Origin: Carallia brachiata
Lineage: Eukaryota > Streptophyta > Magnoliopsida > Malpighiales > Rhizophoraceae
NCBI GenBank assembly: GCA_021464245.1
Contig: JADCRB010000125.1
Span: forward strand, 155,418-219,417
Reading direction: 5' to 3'
DNA length: 64,000 bases
Of this stretch, positions 50,139-61,624 are shown piece after piece. How positions within the stretch are numbered: the first letter of the stretch is position 1; every line of letters starts with the position of its first letter. The notes below the pieces were generated by a model. The model made no database searches. It was not told where the DNA came from and saw nothing but the letters and a program-made list of their open reading frames with translations. The position numbers and the translations under genes are program-made.

Positions 50139-52950
50139 GTGCAAAGATGGAAATTGAACAGACACTCGAAGACCAGTCGAATTGTTTTACAGGCATTTTC
50201 AGATTGCGTCGTCATGTGGAACGCCTAGTCATTGTCTCATTTATCATGCCTCCGTGTACAACCCGTCGCTCGTCCTATGATTGTGTGGTGCTCATGTACA
50301 TTTACAGGATCTGAGAGGTGGTGTAAAATATGGACACTCAGCTTACACTGTACTTAAGAAAGAGCGAGTTCTTGGTGTTGATTCTTTCATTGGTTAGCTG
50401 CAGCCTTCCTTTCAGGATTCAATGGAAATTCACTTGATTATGTCGATGGTAGGTCCTGCAGGCACTCAATGATCAGAGAGGAACTGTCATTTAGGTTAGG
50501 ATCATTTGAGCTGAATTTTTAATCTCAGCTCGGTAGGATACGATAAAGAGGTTCCCTCCATATTCCCTTTTCTTTTTCTTTTTTTTTTTTTCAATTGTCC
50601 TTTTTCTGTTAAACTCTTATGTTATTATACCATCAAATTATATTCATTTGTCCGCATGGGAAACATTGAACAATTTTGAGATTTAGTTTGTTCATTTGGC
50701 TTGGTCGTTTTGCAATCTACATTAACTTTGATCAGACATTTCAGATTTTGTCTCTGTGGGTTCCTCAATCTATTTTCAAAATTTTTCATTGAATCTTTAA
50801 TGAAATCACAATAAAAAGCAAGCCTTAGCGTAATGTTAAGGTTATTCTATTATGTCATAAAAATCATAGGCTTAAGTCCTATGAACAGTCTTCCTATAAA
50901 CACAAAACAAGAGTAATGCTGGTGCATCACTTCTTTAGGGGATAGCGGCACAGGAAATATGGGGTAAATCTGATGGGTTCTACTAGTCGCATGAGTGCTT
51001 GGTCCAAAAGTGGCTGTCAATAGATGTCTCTGCACAAGTTCCTCCTGCCCGACTGATGCCCTTTTCAAGTCTTAGTTTTGTTTTGGCTAGAATTGAAGTA
51101 GAAAATTTTACAAGCCCTATAAAGCTTTCCCTTGTCTTTTATATATATATATTTTGGGTTGTTTAGCGCAGGAATGCAGGCGATGCACAGTGGATTAATT
51201 GGAATTGCTCCATTTGTATTATGATTTAGTTTGAGAAACGAAAAATTAATCGCTTGAGAAAAATTATGTGGTCCCCAGCGAACCACTGGCAAAGACAAAG
51301 ACAATGGCATTATGTAAATGATCAGTTCCGTATTTCGAAGAGATTGATAGAAATTAAATTTAGGTTCTTACATATTTTAGGTACATTAACATTATTTTAA
51401 TGATATTAAGTTTTTTTTTTTTTTTTGACTGGAATGATATTAAGTTTTAATATTATGAAGAAGCGCGATAGCTATAATTAAGAGAAAGTTATCTTATGTA
51501 GTTTTTTTTTTGTTTGCTTATTCCGCGTAGTTTTTTTTTTTTTTTTTCGGTTTAATTCCGCGAACATTATGTCTGCATGTATGTAGTTAATGTCCCAGTT
51601 GGGCCAAATTATTTATGTTAGCCTAATTGGATCCATTTCACTCTAAAACTCAAACCATTGGTAATTGGGTTGAATTTGGTCTTAAAATTTTGGCATATGA
51701 AGAGAAAACGATGTAGTAGTTTTATAGAACTTGGCTGGACCAGCCCGGCCAACGAGTGGTAAATCGATATATCCTTTTTTTTTTTTTTAATTTTAATTCC
51801 TTCAATTATCCTTCGTAAAATAAAAAAAAAAATCAATCGTTGATTTACTTTTGACTTTTTTATGAGAAAAAAATTAATCATAAATATATTTATTATCAGA
51901 TCTATAGATTAAAATTAGAGTAATTTCTATTTGTTAGTATCTCATTTAATTACCTCTATATGGACAGACCCACCATTGTAGTATCAGCAAAATCAAGTAT
52001 AGTTTCATTACTGGAAATCATGATAATTATTGAACCGTGCTTGCAACACCGCACTACCACTTTTACTAACTGTTTAGGGATCACCCAGCATTTTTTAGGG
52101 GGGAATGTGAGTGTAGGGGTTTAAATTTAAATCGTTAGTATACAAATATATCAATTTATTACTGAATTACTATTTTACACGGTATTTGCTTTTGACTTTG
52201 GTGGTCACTATTTTTATTTATATTTTTATTATATTATATAGATTTTAAGTCAAATACAACATATATTTCTATTACTTTTTATAAATAATTACATAATTAT
52301 AAGGAAAGATAAATATTATTACATAAAGTCATACTATGTATTAATAAGATTTTTATGTTAGAAGTGTGAAATTTAATTTGACAAGAAAAAATGTAGAATT
52401 TATAAGATAAGAAAATTATTTTATTTTATAGTTATGGTTTAATAAATTTGTTAATAGGCAAAAAAAAATTCTTTGTGAGAAAAAATGTTTTATTATGTAC
52501 AAAAATTCAAGTTTAACTATTTAAAATGTTAATTTGATAATAAGTTAGCATATATTTTATATTGTTGGCTTAGGTTATAATCCGTATAGGTGTGACTCTT
52601 CCCTGACTAATGTTTATGTGCTCAGATTGATGATTAAAAGTATGGTGATTTTTAAATTTACTTTTTAACTGTGAAGTTATACTTAATTTAATCAATGTTT
52701 GGATAATAAATTTTTTTTTATAAAAATGGGTTGAATGAGGACAAAATAGTCAGATCAGGCTGGTCTTGACTTATAAAAGAGATTATCAATATATTTACGA
52801 TATATTTTTTTTATTGTTTAAAAAAATATAAATATGAAATTTATAAAGATCTATTTTAATTAAAATAATTGAAATTGTGGGTTTTTTTACTGTTCAAACC
52901 CTTCCTCACGGATAAAGAAAATGAAAATTCAATTTAAAAAAAAAAACTCC
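50139..52950. other. ARP3 3' UTR, then AT-rich intergenic DNA
   Basis: The 3' UTR probably extends to about 50.6 kb. The rest is AT-rich with several long T runs and no recognisable gene; one SINE remnant lies at 50.8 kb. Confidence 0.55.
50817..50905 (+). mobile_element. Degraded TS-type SINE
   Basis: AAGCCTTAGCGTAATGTTAAGG resembles the start and A box of the TS SINE (GCCTTAGCGCAACTGGTAAGG, from memory). ATAGGCTTAAGTCCTATGAA stands at the B-box position, followed by a CAGTCTTCCTATAAA-like continuation. Heavily mutated. Confidence 0.5.
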
Positions 52951-52999
52951 AATTTAATTTTATTTTACGATTTTTTATTTAAAGTTTTTAATTCTTTTT

Positions 53000-54946
53000 C
53001 TTTGTCTCTTTTAACTTCATCTCATCTCCCTTCCGACGCCGCCCTCCTCTCTCTCTCTCTCTCTCTCGCTGACGCCTCTCCGCCTTATCTTTCCTCCGCC
53101 GTTCTCCGCCGCCGTCTCTCGCCGATCGTCGTTCTTTCCGTAACGTTTTTATTTTTCTTTTTTGATTTCTTTATCTTGCCGGGATATTTTTCCTCTTCTA
53201 TTACTTTCGTGTAAACCCTAATCCAACGGAAATTTGAGGCCGAAAGAAGAGCTCAACTTTTCCGATACTCTCTAAGGTGAGAAATCTCAATCACTTTTCT
53301 TTACTCAAAAGTAGAAATTCATAGCTTTTTAGTTTCTTCCTCGACGTTCTTATCATATCTAATTTCTTTTTCTTTTTTTTTTTTTAAATTTTCCGTTTCT
53401 TTTTAGCAGATCGAAGTCGAAGAAGGTCTATATTCTGTACTTGAAGATTTGAAGCATAGCCTCCTGTTGAAGAACTTGAAGCCGATTCGGAAGACGATTT
53501 GATGTAAATTTCCGCTTATTGTTTGTTGGTTTTCTTTTTGTTGTCGCTCAGATATATTATGGATTAAGTAGCTTAGATTAGATTCTCTTTAGATTTGATC
53601 TTCCGTGTGGAAGGAATATATATATATTTTTTTCAACTTTTGTAATTTTTATTTTGAGGAGGACGCATAAACTGGTTATGTATTTTGCTGGTTTGCTGAA
53701 ATATGTATAAAAGAGATTGCTGTAATTCAGTTGTGAGTTTTTTGTTGTTTTGGTATGATAGAGTATCACCAGAGAGCTTTTTTTTTTTTTTTTTTTTGTA
53801 ATGTGAATACAGTTTTGGTTGTTTAGGAACTCAGAAAATAAAGGAAAAGCTTGATGACAATGGAAGTTCAGATTGTTCAGAATTTCATTTTGAAATTGTT
53901 TATTTATCTTATTAACACATTTTTAGATTGAGGCTCGATTAACCCAACACCACGCCTTTGCGTTTGGAAATGGTCGAGGTAAAATTTGAAATGTTTTTGT
54001 TTTTTGAATTGAAAGTCGAAAGATGTTATAACATCCTAAGAGAGGGGGTTTGTGGAAAGAACAAGTGTTTCCCTCTTCTCTGTGAGATGGTTGAGAAGAG
54101 GCTGCCTGATTGTTTTTATGTGTTCCAGTGGGTGAGGTTTGGCTTTGCTTAGCAATGGTATCATGCTGTTTCAAATAAATAAATGAATTAATAAGCAAAA
54201 ACCAGAGCTTATGTGATTCACAAGTCTCTTTTTTTATTTTTTATTTTTCTTGTGCATCTACAAAACATAATATGGTTACATTTTCTTCGTTTTACAGAAA
54301 TTATAAAACAGTTGGACGAAGTAATTACTGTTTGGTAAGAGGGGAAGGGCAATTTTTAAATGCTTTGGTACGAAACAAAGAAGATTTTACATAACAAAAT
54401 GTAGCTCAAAAAAGTTGTTGTGTGAGAAAGAACAAGAAGGAGAGAAGGGGAAAGCCTGCTTGCATTTTGCGTGGTCCTTTCAGCTCAAAGGCAGAAAAAC
54501 ATGATATGTGGACCCCTCTGATTCCCTTTTTTGATTCTCTATGATAGTTCATATCTTTTATGCTTATTTCCTTGGTTTATTGTAAAGCTACAGATCTTCT
54601 GTTGCATGGAGTGTAGCATGGTTCTAGTTTGTGATTATTTTCATATATTTGTTAAATAAGGCTGGACGAATGACTATGTTTTTTTTACTTGAGATTTTTC
54701 CAGTTATGATCTGGACTCCTGAAATTCATCTTTTTGGTGATTTTATTATACACTAATTTTTTCAGTGGTCTTACAAAGTAAGTATGAGAAATTTATGCAT
54801 TTATACTTTTGAATCCATGCAACATGGATTCATGTATTTGTCATGATTCATATTATTTTGCAAAGAATATAGATGCTGTCCTATTTCATTAGGTGGAGCT
54901 GAAGACATTATATTTGACATGTCTTATCAGTTTAAACATGAATCAT
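53000..54946 (+). other. 5' leader of CFIm-like copy 1 with probable UTR introns
   Basis: A CT-rich tract and GCCGCC-rich stretch (53041-53125) followed by ACCCTAATCC suggests the first noncoding exon, ending CTAAG|GTGAGA at 53276. A small exon, about 53408-53500, and an acceptor TTTCATTAG at 54892 are plausible. No coding frame is needed here. Confidence 0.45.
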
Positions 54947-56853
54947 ATGGCTGACGAGCAAATAGATTTTGGAGATGAGGACTATGGAGGAGCTCCAAAG
55001 ATGCAATATCAGGAAAGTGGTGCCATACCTGCACTTGCTGAGGAGAAGAAATGGGAGAAGATGACGAGTTTGATGATCTCTACAATGATGTCAATGTGGG
55101 AGAGAATTTCCTCCAGATGCACCGATCTCAGGTGGCTCCTCCACCTGCGAGCATGGGCAATGGAGGACATGAATCTCAGAATGCCCGTGAACCGAGAGTT
55201 GAAGCGCAAGGTTCGCAAGAGTTGAGCACTGCCGGAGTTGCTGTTGAAGGGAAGTATCCTAATGCAGGGTTGCATTTTCCCGAGCAGAAGGAAGTTCCAG
55301 TTGGGGCCAAGGGACGAGGAATTGAATCTGCTGGATATCCTGGTGGGCCTTCTACTGCTCATAAAGAGAACATGTTGTTTGGGGGATCAACTTCAGTCCC
55401 ACCAAATATTGCACTTGATTCTTCTGAGATGCGCAGGAAAACTGCCAATGTACCTGCACATTTGCCAAATTCTGGCACTGGTGATCCTCATAATGTTCCA
55501 CAGATGCCGACTAATCAAATGAGTATCACTCCAGATGCCAATCGTCCAATGATGAATGAACATCAGATCCGACCTCATCCAGAGAATGGTTCAAGCCTGC
55601 TGTTTGTAGGAGATTTACATTGGTGGACAACTGATGCGGAGCTTGAGAGTGTTTTATCACAGTATGGAAAGGTCAAAGAGATCAAGTTCTTTGATGAAAG
55701 AGCTAGTGGTAAATCTAAAGGCTATTGTCAAGTTGAGTTCTATGATGCTGTTGCTGCTGCTTCATGCAAAGAGGGAATGAATGGACATGTTTTCAATGGT
55801 CGGGCTTGCGTTGTAGCCTTTGCTTCTCCACAAACCATAAAGCAGATGGGAGCTTCTTACACGAACAGAACACAAACCCAGTCTCAGCCTCAGAATCAGG
55901 GCAGGGGGCCTATGAATGAGGGTGTGGGTAGAGGCGGTAATATGAATCATCAAGGTGGAGATTCTGGGAGGAACTACGGAAGAGGTGGATGGGGACGAGG
56001 TGGGCAGGGAATTATCAACAGAGGTCCAGGACCAATGAGAGGAAGAGGAGGCATGGGTGCAAAAAACATGCCTGGGAATGTTGCCGGAGTTGTCAATGGT
56101 GCCAATGGTGGAGGTTATGGACAAGGTCTTGCAGGTCCCGCATTTGGACCTGGTGGTGGCATGATGCCTCCTCCGGGCATGATGGCAGCTGGATTTGATC
56201 CAACATATATGGGCCGGGGTGGTGCTTATGGAGGATTTCCTGGTCCGGGTTTTCCTGGCATGCTTCCTTCCTTTCCAGCTGTTAATACAATTGGACTTCC
56301 TGGGGTGGCTCCTCATGTCAACCCAGCTTTCTTTAGCCGAGGAATGGCACCTAATGGAATGGGAATGATGGGTCCATCAGGGATGGACCTACCTAATACT
56401 GGAGTCTGGTCTGACTCAAATATGGGCGTCTGGAGTGAAGAACATGGTCGAAGGACAGAATCAAGTTATGGAGGTGATGATGGTACTTCTGAATACGGCT
56501 ATGCAGAGGTGAATCATGATAAGGGAGCACGATCCAGTGCTGCTTCTCGGGAGAAGGAAAGGGTTTCTGAGCGTGACTTTTCTGGGAACTCTGATCGGAG
56601 ACATCATGATGAGAGGGATCGGGACTGGGACAGATCTGAAAGAGAACACAGGGAGCATCGTTACAGGGAAGACAAGGACAGCCATCGAGAGCAACGGCAA
56701 AGAGAACGTGATTCACGCTATGAGGATGACTGGGATAGAGGACAAACTTCTTCAAAATCGAGGAGCAGGTCCCGTGCAGTGCCAGAAGATGACCGCAGAT
56801 CTCGATCAAGGGATGCTGATTATGGCAAGAGGAGACGCTTACCGTCAGAATGA
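54947..56853 (+). CDS. RRM/Gly-rich/RS-rich RNA-binding protein, CPSF6/CFIm large-subunit-like, copy 1; frameshift near start
   Basis: Intronless coding region of about 635 residues. It starts MADEQIDFGDEDYGGAPKMQ. At 55042-55052 the sequence GAGGAGAAGAAATGGGAG breaks frame compared with copy 2 (GAGGAAGAAATGGGAG): two bases extra, or one G missing. From ATG 55051 the frame is open to TGA 56851-56853. Domains: acidic EDDEFDDLYNDVNVGENF motif, low-complexity linker, one RRM with RNP2 LLFVGDL and RNP1 KGYCQVEF (55594-55830), an RGG/Gly-Met-rich middle, and an Arg/Glu/Asp/Ser tail ending KRRRLPSE that suits nuclear localisation. The layout matches the large subunit of cleavage factor Im (CPSF6/7-like), which with CFIm25 steers poly(A)-site choice. 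Assignment is by architecture; a generic splicing RRM protein is the alternative. Confidence 0.85.
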
Positions 56854-59060
56854 AGCAATGTGCCGCTATGTCACTCCTTTAAATTAATTTCCTCAATGAG
56901 CCACACAGTGGTCTGCACTGTCCTGAAACACGGGGTGACAGAAGAGGGAAGACGCGAGTTTTACCCCCACGGATGTGGGGGGAGAATTGATGCCATAGTG
57001 CTTTCCTCCTGCATTCTATGTATAACATATTTGAATGAAACTTGATATTTGTGTGTTTCAAAGAATTACTCACTCTTAGAGACAATGTTTGTGGGGTTGG
57101 AATCAAACATCCTCCAATGTAGCATTTTGTTGGATTCGTATTTTATTTTGAACCTTCTTTCAGAGACTTTTAAATATCCTAATTTATTGTGGATTGTGTA
57201 AGTTGATAACCCTTCATTTGAGCTTGTTGAAATTATGTTGGACCCTGCAAGTTAACGAAACCTTCAGTCGACCTTATAGCTTAGGCGAAGGGCTTAAATT
57301 CCTCATCCGTACAGAGTATTCTGAAGTATGTTTTGCTTTAATATACGAATTTTGGGTTGCTGCAATGTCCTGGATGGTAGGAATCTAAAACGAGCGGACC
57401 GAATCCTGATGCTGTGCCCTGGTGCATTCCCTGGAGTTGAGTTTGGAAAATCAGTTACTCATTGTTTCGACTGGATTTGTTGTATGAAATCATGTTCTGA
57501 GGGTTGTCTGTTTAGGATGTATAGTTTCTCACATATTGTGGTTGATTTTTGGACTTGGGTATCTTGTTTTTGTATTGGGGAGCGTTGGCATGTTCCCATA
57601 TTTTTAAGCTTTGCCTGTTCTGATGGGAGTGCTGGGAAGCAAAACTGCAATTTGCATTGAAAATTATTCTTCTAATTTTTTCTCTCTTGTTTTTAATTAA
57701 AACAAGATTATATAGACACGTTTAATAATATACGCAACTAATTCATTACCATTCAAAGATTTATTTATTTTTTTATACATATTTTAAATTTAATATATTT
57801 TTTACAATCTAATAATTCAAATCATTACACACTTATTATATTTTTATGATTACGTTGTCATTTAAAGTTTTTGTTTTATTTTTTAACATATATGTTTTTT
57901 TTTTATGAAAACAAATATATAGTTTGTTAGGCGAAAATTTCTAGAATTTCTTGGTTCACTGGCTACAAAATGTGGCCTGATTTGGTTTGGCATCTCTCAC
58001 AAACCGGAAAAAAAAAAAAAGGAAAGTAATTGACTCCCGATTAATCAAAATTTTGTCCAGGAAAACCAAATTTACGAATCTCTTTTTAGTGTTTACTTCC
58101 CGTAAAAAAAATATTCATTAAAGAGAAATGTCGTGAGGTACTCCAGTTTTGTGAACAATTTTTTAACAAATTCCTTCATTAAAAAAAAAAAAATCTTAGT
58201 ACTTAGTATCGTTGATATTAATCTTCTTTTAAAACCCATTGGCTAAAATAAACAGTCCCCAAATTATTAAAAAAAAAAAAGCCGAGCAACTATATTGACT
58301 TAAACCGAGCAATTATATAGAGATAACTCTTTTTTGAGATTAACCATATAGAGCTAACCTTTTTTTGTGATTTTAAAAATAAAAAAATATGAGTAATTAC
58401 TCACTATCTTATAAAAAAAAGATTGTTCGAGCATATTGCATAGTAAGTTGTGTCTTTACACTAAATTTATAAAAGAATAAATTTCACAATATTTATTAAA
58501 AATTATTAACATTTTTCATAATTGTATATAGTAAAATTTACTGTTTAGTTATACTTTACAAATTTAAAATTCTCAAATTTTTGATCGAGCGATTACCTCT
58601 ACAGTTACTTTGTCACTAAACTACATCCGCTCGGTAGTATAGATAACTTTGTTTTTTTTTTTTTTTAAGAAAGTAGTGGAGATAACTTTATTAGTTTATT
58701 AACGCTACGTTTGTTTTTTTTTTTTTTTTTGGTGTTTTTTTTTCTCTCTTTGTAGTGGTAAAACTGTAAAAGATGATCTAGAAAAAGGTGCTCGAGATCG
58801 AAACTTCATCTCTCTTAAAAAATTTCAGCCACTAAGTATCCACTGTAGGAGAGGTGCTCACATGAGTCGGTTTCTAATACACCTCCAAAAGACCATAATG
58901 AAGAAGAGAAAAACAACAGAAAAACAAGTAATTGTCAAAACAGCCAACACAATGGAACGTTATTACCTCAAACGAACAGTTCCAACATTTTTTTTTTGTC
59001 CTATATCTATTATATGCTTCCATTCCTTTTTATTTGCCTTCGCCTGTACTGTAGTTTCAG
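56854..59060. other. 3' UTR of copy 1 and AT-rich spacer
   Basis: The 3' UTR carries a block, 56901-56933, that is nearly identical to 61703-61734 after copy 2. From 57.7 kb the DNA is AT-rich. A SINE-like tract (GTGGTAAAACTG, then GAGATCGAAACTTCATCTC) lies at 58754-58812. Confidence 0.55.
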
Positions 59061-59123
59061 GTTCAATTAAGTAGGGTCTCTAAACAATAACATAAAGCAA
59101 AAGAAGGCTGAAGTAAGCAGAGC

Positions 59124-59153
59124 AAGAAGAAGAAGAAGAAGAAGAAGAAGAAC
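59124..59153 (+). repeat. (GAA)n tract in leader of copy 2
   Basis: Ten AAG/GAA units just before a likely donor AACAAG|GTAAGC at 59156, so probably at the end of the first, noncoding exon of copy 2. Confidence 0.7.
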
Positions 59154-59700
59154 AAGGTAAGCAGAGCTTAATTTTTCTGTTTTTTTTTTTCTTTCTTTAT
59201 ATCTTTTTTTTTTTTGTTTTGATTTGAATCTGTGTAATATTTTGAATATGTTTTCACTTCTTTTCTTGCTTTATTGCAAAACTATATGGATCGTTTGTTG
59301 TCTGCAAGGTTTTAAGGTTTTATTGCTGTCTGATGTCTGTTGCTGTTATTTAGGAAAGTGGGATTTGCCTTAATTTGCGATCTGATCTCGTGAGACCAAT
59401 CTATCTTTTTTTTTTTTTTTTTTGTGATTTTGTGAAATGGGTAATTTTCCTTTTAACCGATCTTGCAAAGTAAATACTATAAATTTATGTTTTTTTTTAA
59501 AGCTGACATGGGTTGTAATTTTCATCGTTCATATGATTTTGCGGATCGTTTGATAATAACACATTTCAGAGACATGGTTTCCTGGAATTTTGATTAACAT
59601 TTTAGACCTTTTTACGGTAGGTTTTTTTTTTTTTTTGTTGACTTGGGCAAAGCTGAGGAGACCTCAATTTCACATGTTTTCACGAGTATAGACTGATCCT

Positions 59701-61624
59701 ATGGCTGACGATCAAGTAGACTTAGGAGATGCGGAGTATGGAGGGGCTCCGAAGATGCAAAATCAGGGAAGTGGTGCAATACCTGCACTTGCCGAGGAAG
59801 AAATGGGAGAAGATGATGAGTTTGATGATCTCTACAATGATGTCAATGTGGGAGAGAATTTCCTCCAGATGCATCGATCTGAGGTGCCACCTCCACCTGC
59901 TAGTGTAGGTAATGGAGTTGTTCAAGCTCAGAATGCCCACGAACTGAGAGCTGAAGCTGAGGGTTCACGAGGGTTGAACACATCCGGGGTTGGAGTTGAA
60001 GGGAAGTATTCTAATGCAGGGATGCGTTTTCCTGAGCAAAAGGAGGTGCCCGCTGGTGCTAAGGGACAAGGAATTGAATCTGTTGGCTACCCAGATAGGT
60101 CTTCTTCTGCACAGAAAGGGAACATGGGTTTTCAAGGATCAACATGCGTCCACCGACACTGAGATTGATTCTTCTGACATTAGTAGAAAAGCTGCCATTG
60201 TACCTTCACCTTTGCCAAATACTGGCATTAGTGATCCTCGAAATGTCACACAGGTGCCAGCTAATCAAGTGGGTATGAATCTGGATGCCAATCCGGTGAT
60301 GAGTGAAAATCAGATTCGGCTCCCTGTAGATGGTGGTTCAACCATGTTGTTTGTGGGAGAATTACATTGGTGGACAACAGATGCAGAGCTTGAGGGTGTT
60401 TGTTCTCAATATGGAAAAGTCAAAGAGATCAAGTTCTTTGATGAAAAAGCTAGTGGTAAATCTAAAGGCTACTGCCAAGTTGAATTCTATGATGTTGCTG
60501 CTGCGGCTGCATGCAAAGAGAGAATGAATGGTCATGTTTTCAATGGTCGGGCTTGCGTTGTAGCTTTTGCTTCTCCACAGACAATAAAGCAGATGGGAGC
60601 TTCCTACATGAATAAAACACAAGCCCAGTCTCAGCCTCAGAATCAAGGAAGAAGGCCTATGAATGAGGGTGTGAACAGAGGCGGTAATATGAATCATCAA
60701 GGTGGAGATTCTGGGAGGAACTACGGAAGAGGTGGATGGGCACGAGGTGGGCAGGGCATTCTTAACAGAGGTCCTGGGGGTGCAGGACCAATGAGAGGAA
60801 GAGGAGGCATGGGTCCCAAAAACATGATTGGGCCCACTGCTGGAGTTGTTGGCAGTGCCAATGGTGGAGGTTATGGACAAGGTCTTGCAGGTCCTGCATT
60901 CGGAGGACCTGCTGGTGGCATTATGCCCCCACATGGTATGATGGGAGCTGGATTTGATCCTACATATATGGGACGAGGTGGTGCTTATGGAAGCTTTGCA
61001 GGTCCGGGTTTTCCTGGGATGCTTCCTTCATTTCCTGCTGTTAATACGATGGGGCTTCCTGGGGTGGCTCCTCATGTTAACCCTGCATTTTTTGGTCGAG
61101 GAATACCTCCCGGTGGGATGGGAATGATGGGTTCCTCTGGAATGGAACTACCTAATGCTGGAATGTGGTCTGACACAAGCATGGGTGGTTGGGGTGAAGA
61201 GCATGGCCGAAGGACAAGGGAATCAAGTTATGGGGGTGATGATGTCACTTCTGAATATGGTGGCTACGGAGAGGTGAATCATGACAAGGGGGTGCGGTCA
61301 AGTGCTACTGTGCGAGAAAAGGAACGGGAATGGGGTTCTGAACGTGAGCTTTCTGGGCACTCTGATCGTAGGCATCACGACGAGAGGGAGCGGGACTGGG
61401 ACAGATCTGAGAGGGAGCACCGGGAGCATAGGTACAGGGAAGAAAAGGATAGTTACCGAGAGCATCGGCCAAGAGAACGGGAATCACACTATGAGGATGA
61501 CTGGGATAGAGGGCAGACTTCTTCAAAAGCTAGGAGCAGGTCCCGTGCAGCACCAGAAGAAGATCACAGGTCTCGATCAAGGGATACTGATTATGGCAAG
61601 AGGAGACGCTTACCCTCAGAATGA
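59701..61624 (+). CDS. RRM/Gly-rich/RS-rich RNA-binding protein, CPSF6/CFIm large-subunit-like, copy 2; frameshift in linker
   Basis: Paralogue of the gene 4.8 kb upstream, same strand and same intronless layout, about 641 residues if repaired. It starts MADDQVDLGDAEYGGAPKMQ and here the acidic motif AEEEMGEDDEFDDLYNDVNV is in frame. The frame breaks at about 60149-60158: the sequence GTCCACCGACACTGAG is two bases short of what copy 1 predicts (Val-Pro-Pro-Asn then Ile/Leu-Asp-Ser-Ser), so it stops at TGA 60160-60162 as written. The second frame then runs to 61624 with RRM (RNP2 MLFVGEL, RNP1 KGYCQVEF), RGG/Gly-Met-rich region and RE/RS tail ending KRRRLPSE. The conserved frame on both sides argues for a recent loss or a sequence error, not a long-dead copy. 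Confidence 0.85.

Noticed and set aside
55762..56316. 184-codon minus-strand frame opposite CFIm-like copy 1
   Set aside because: Shadow of the Gly-rich coding region on the other strand; a similar shadow lies opposite copy 2.
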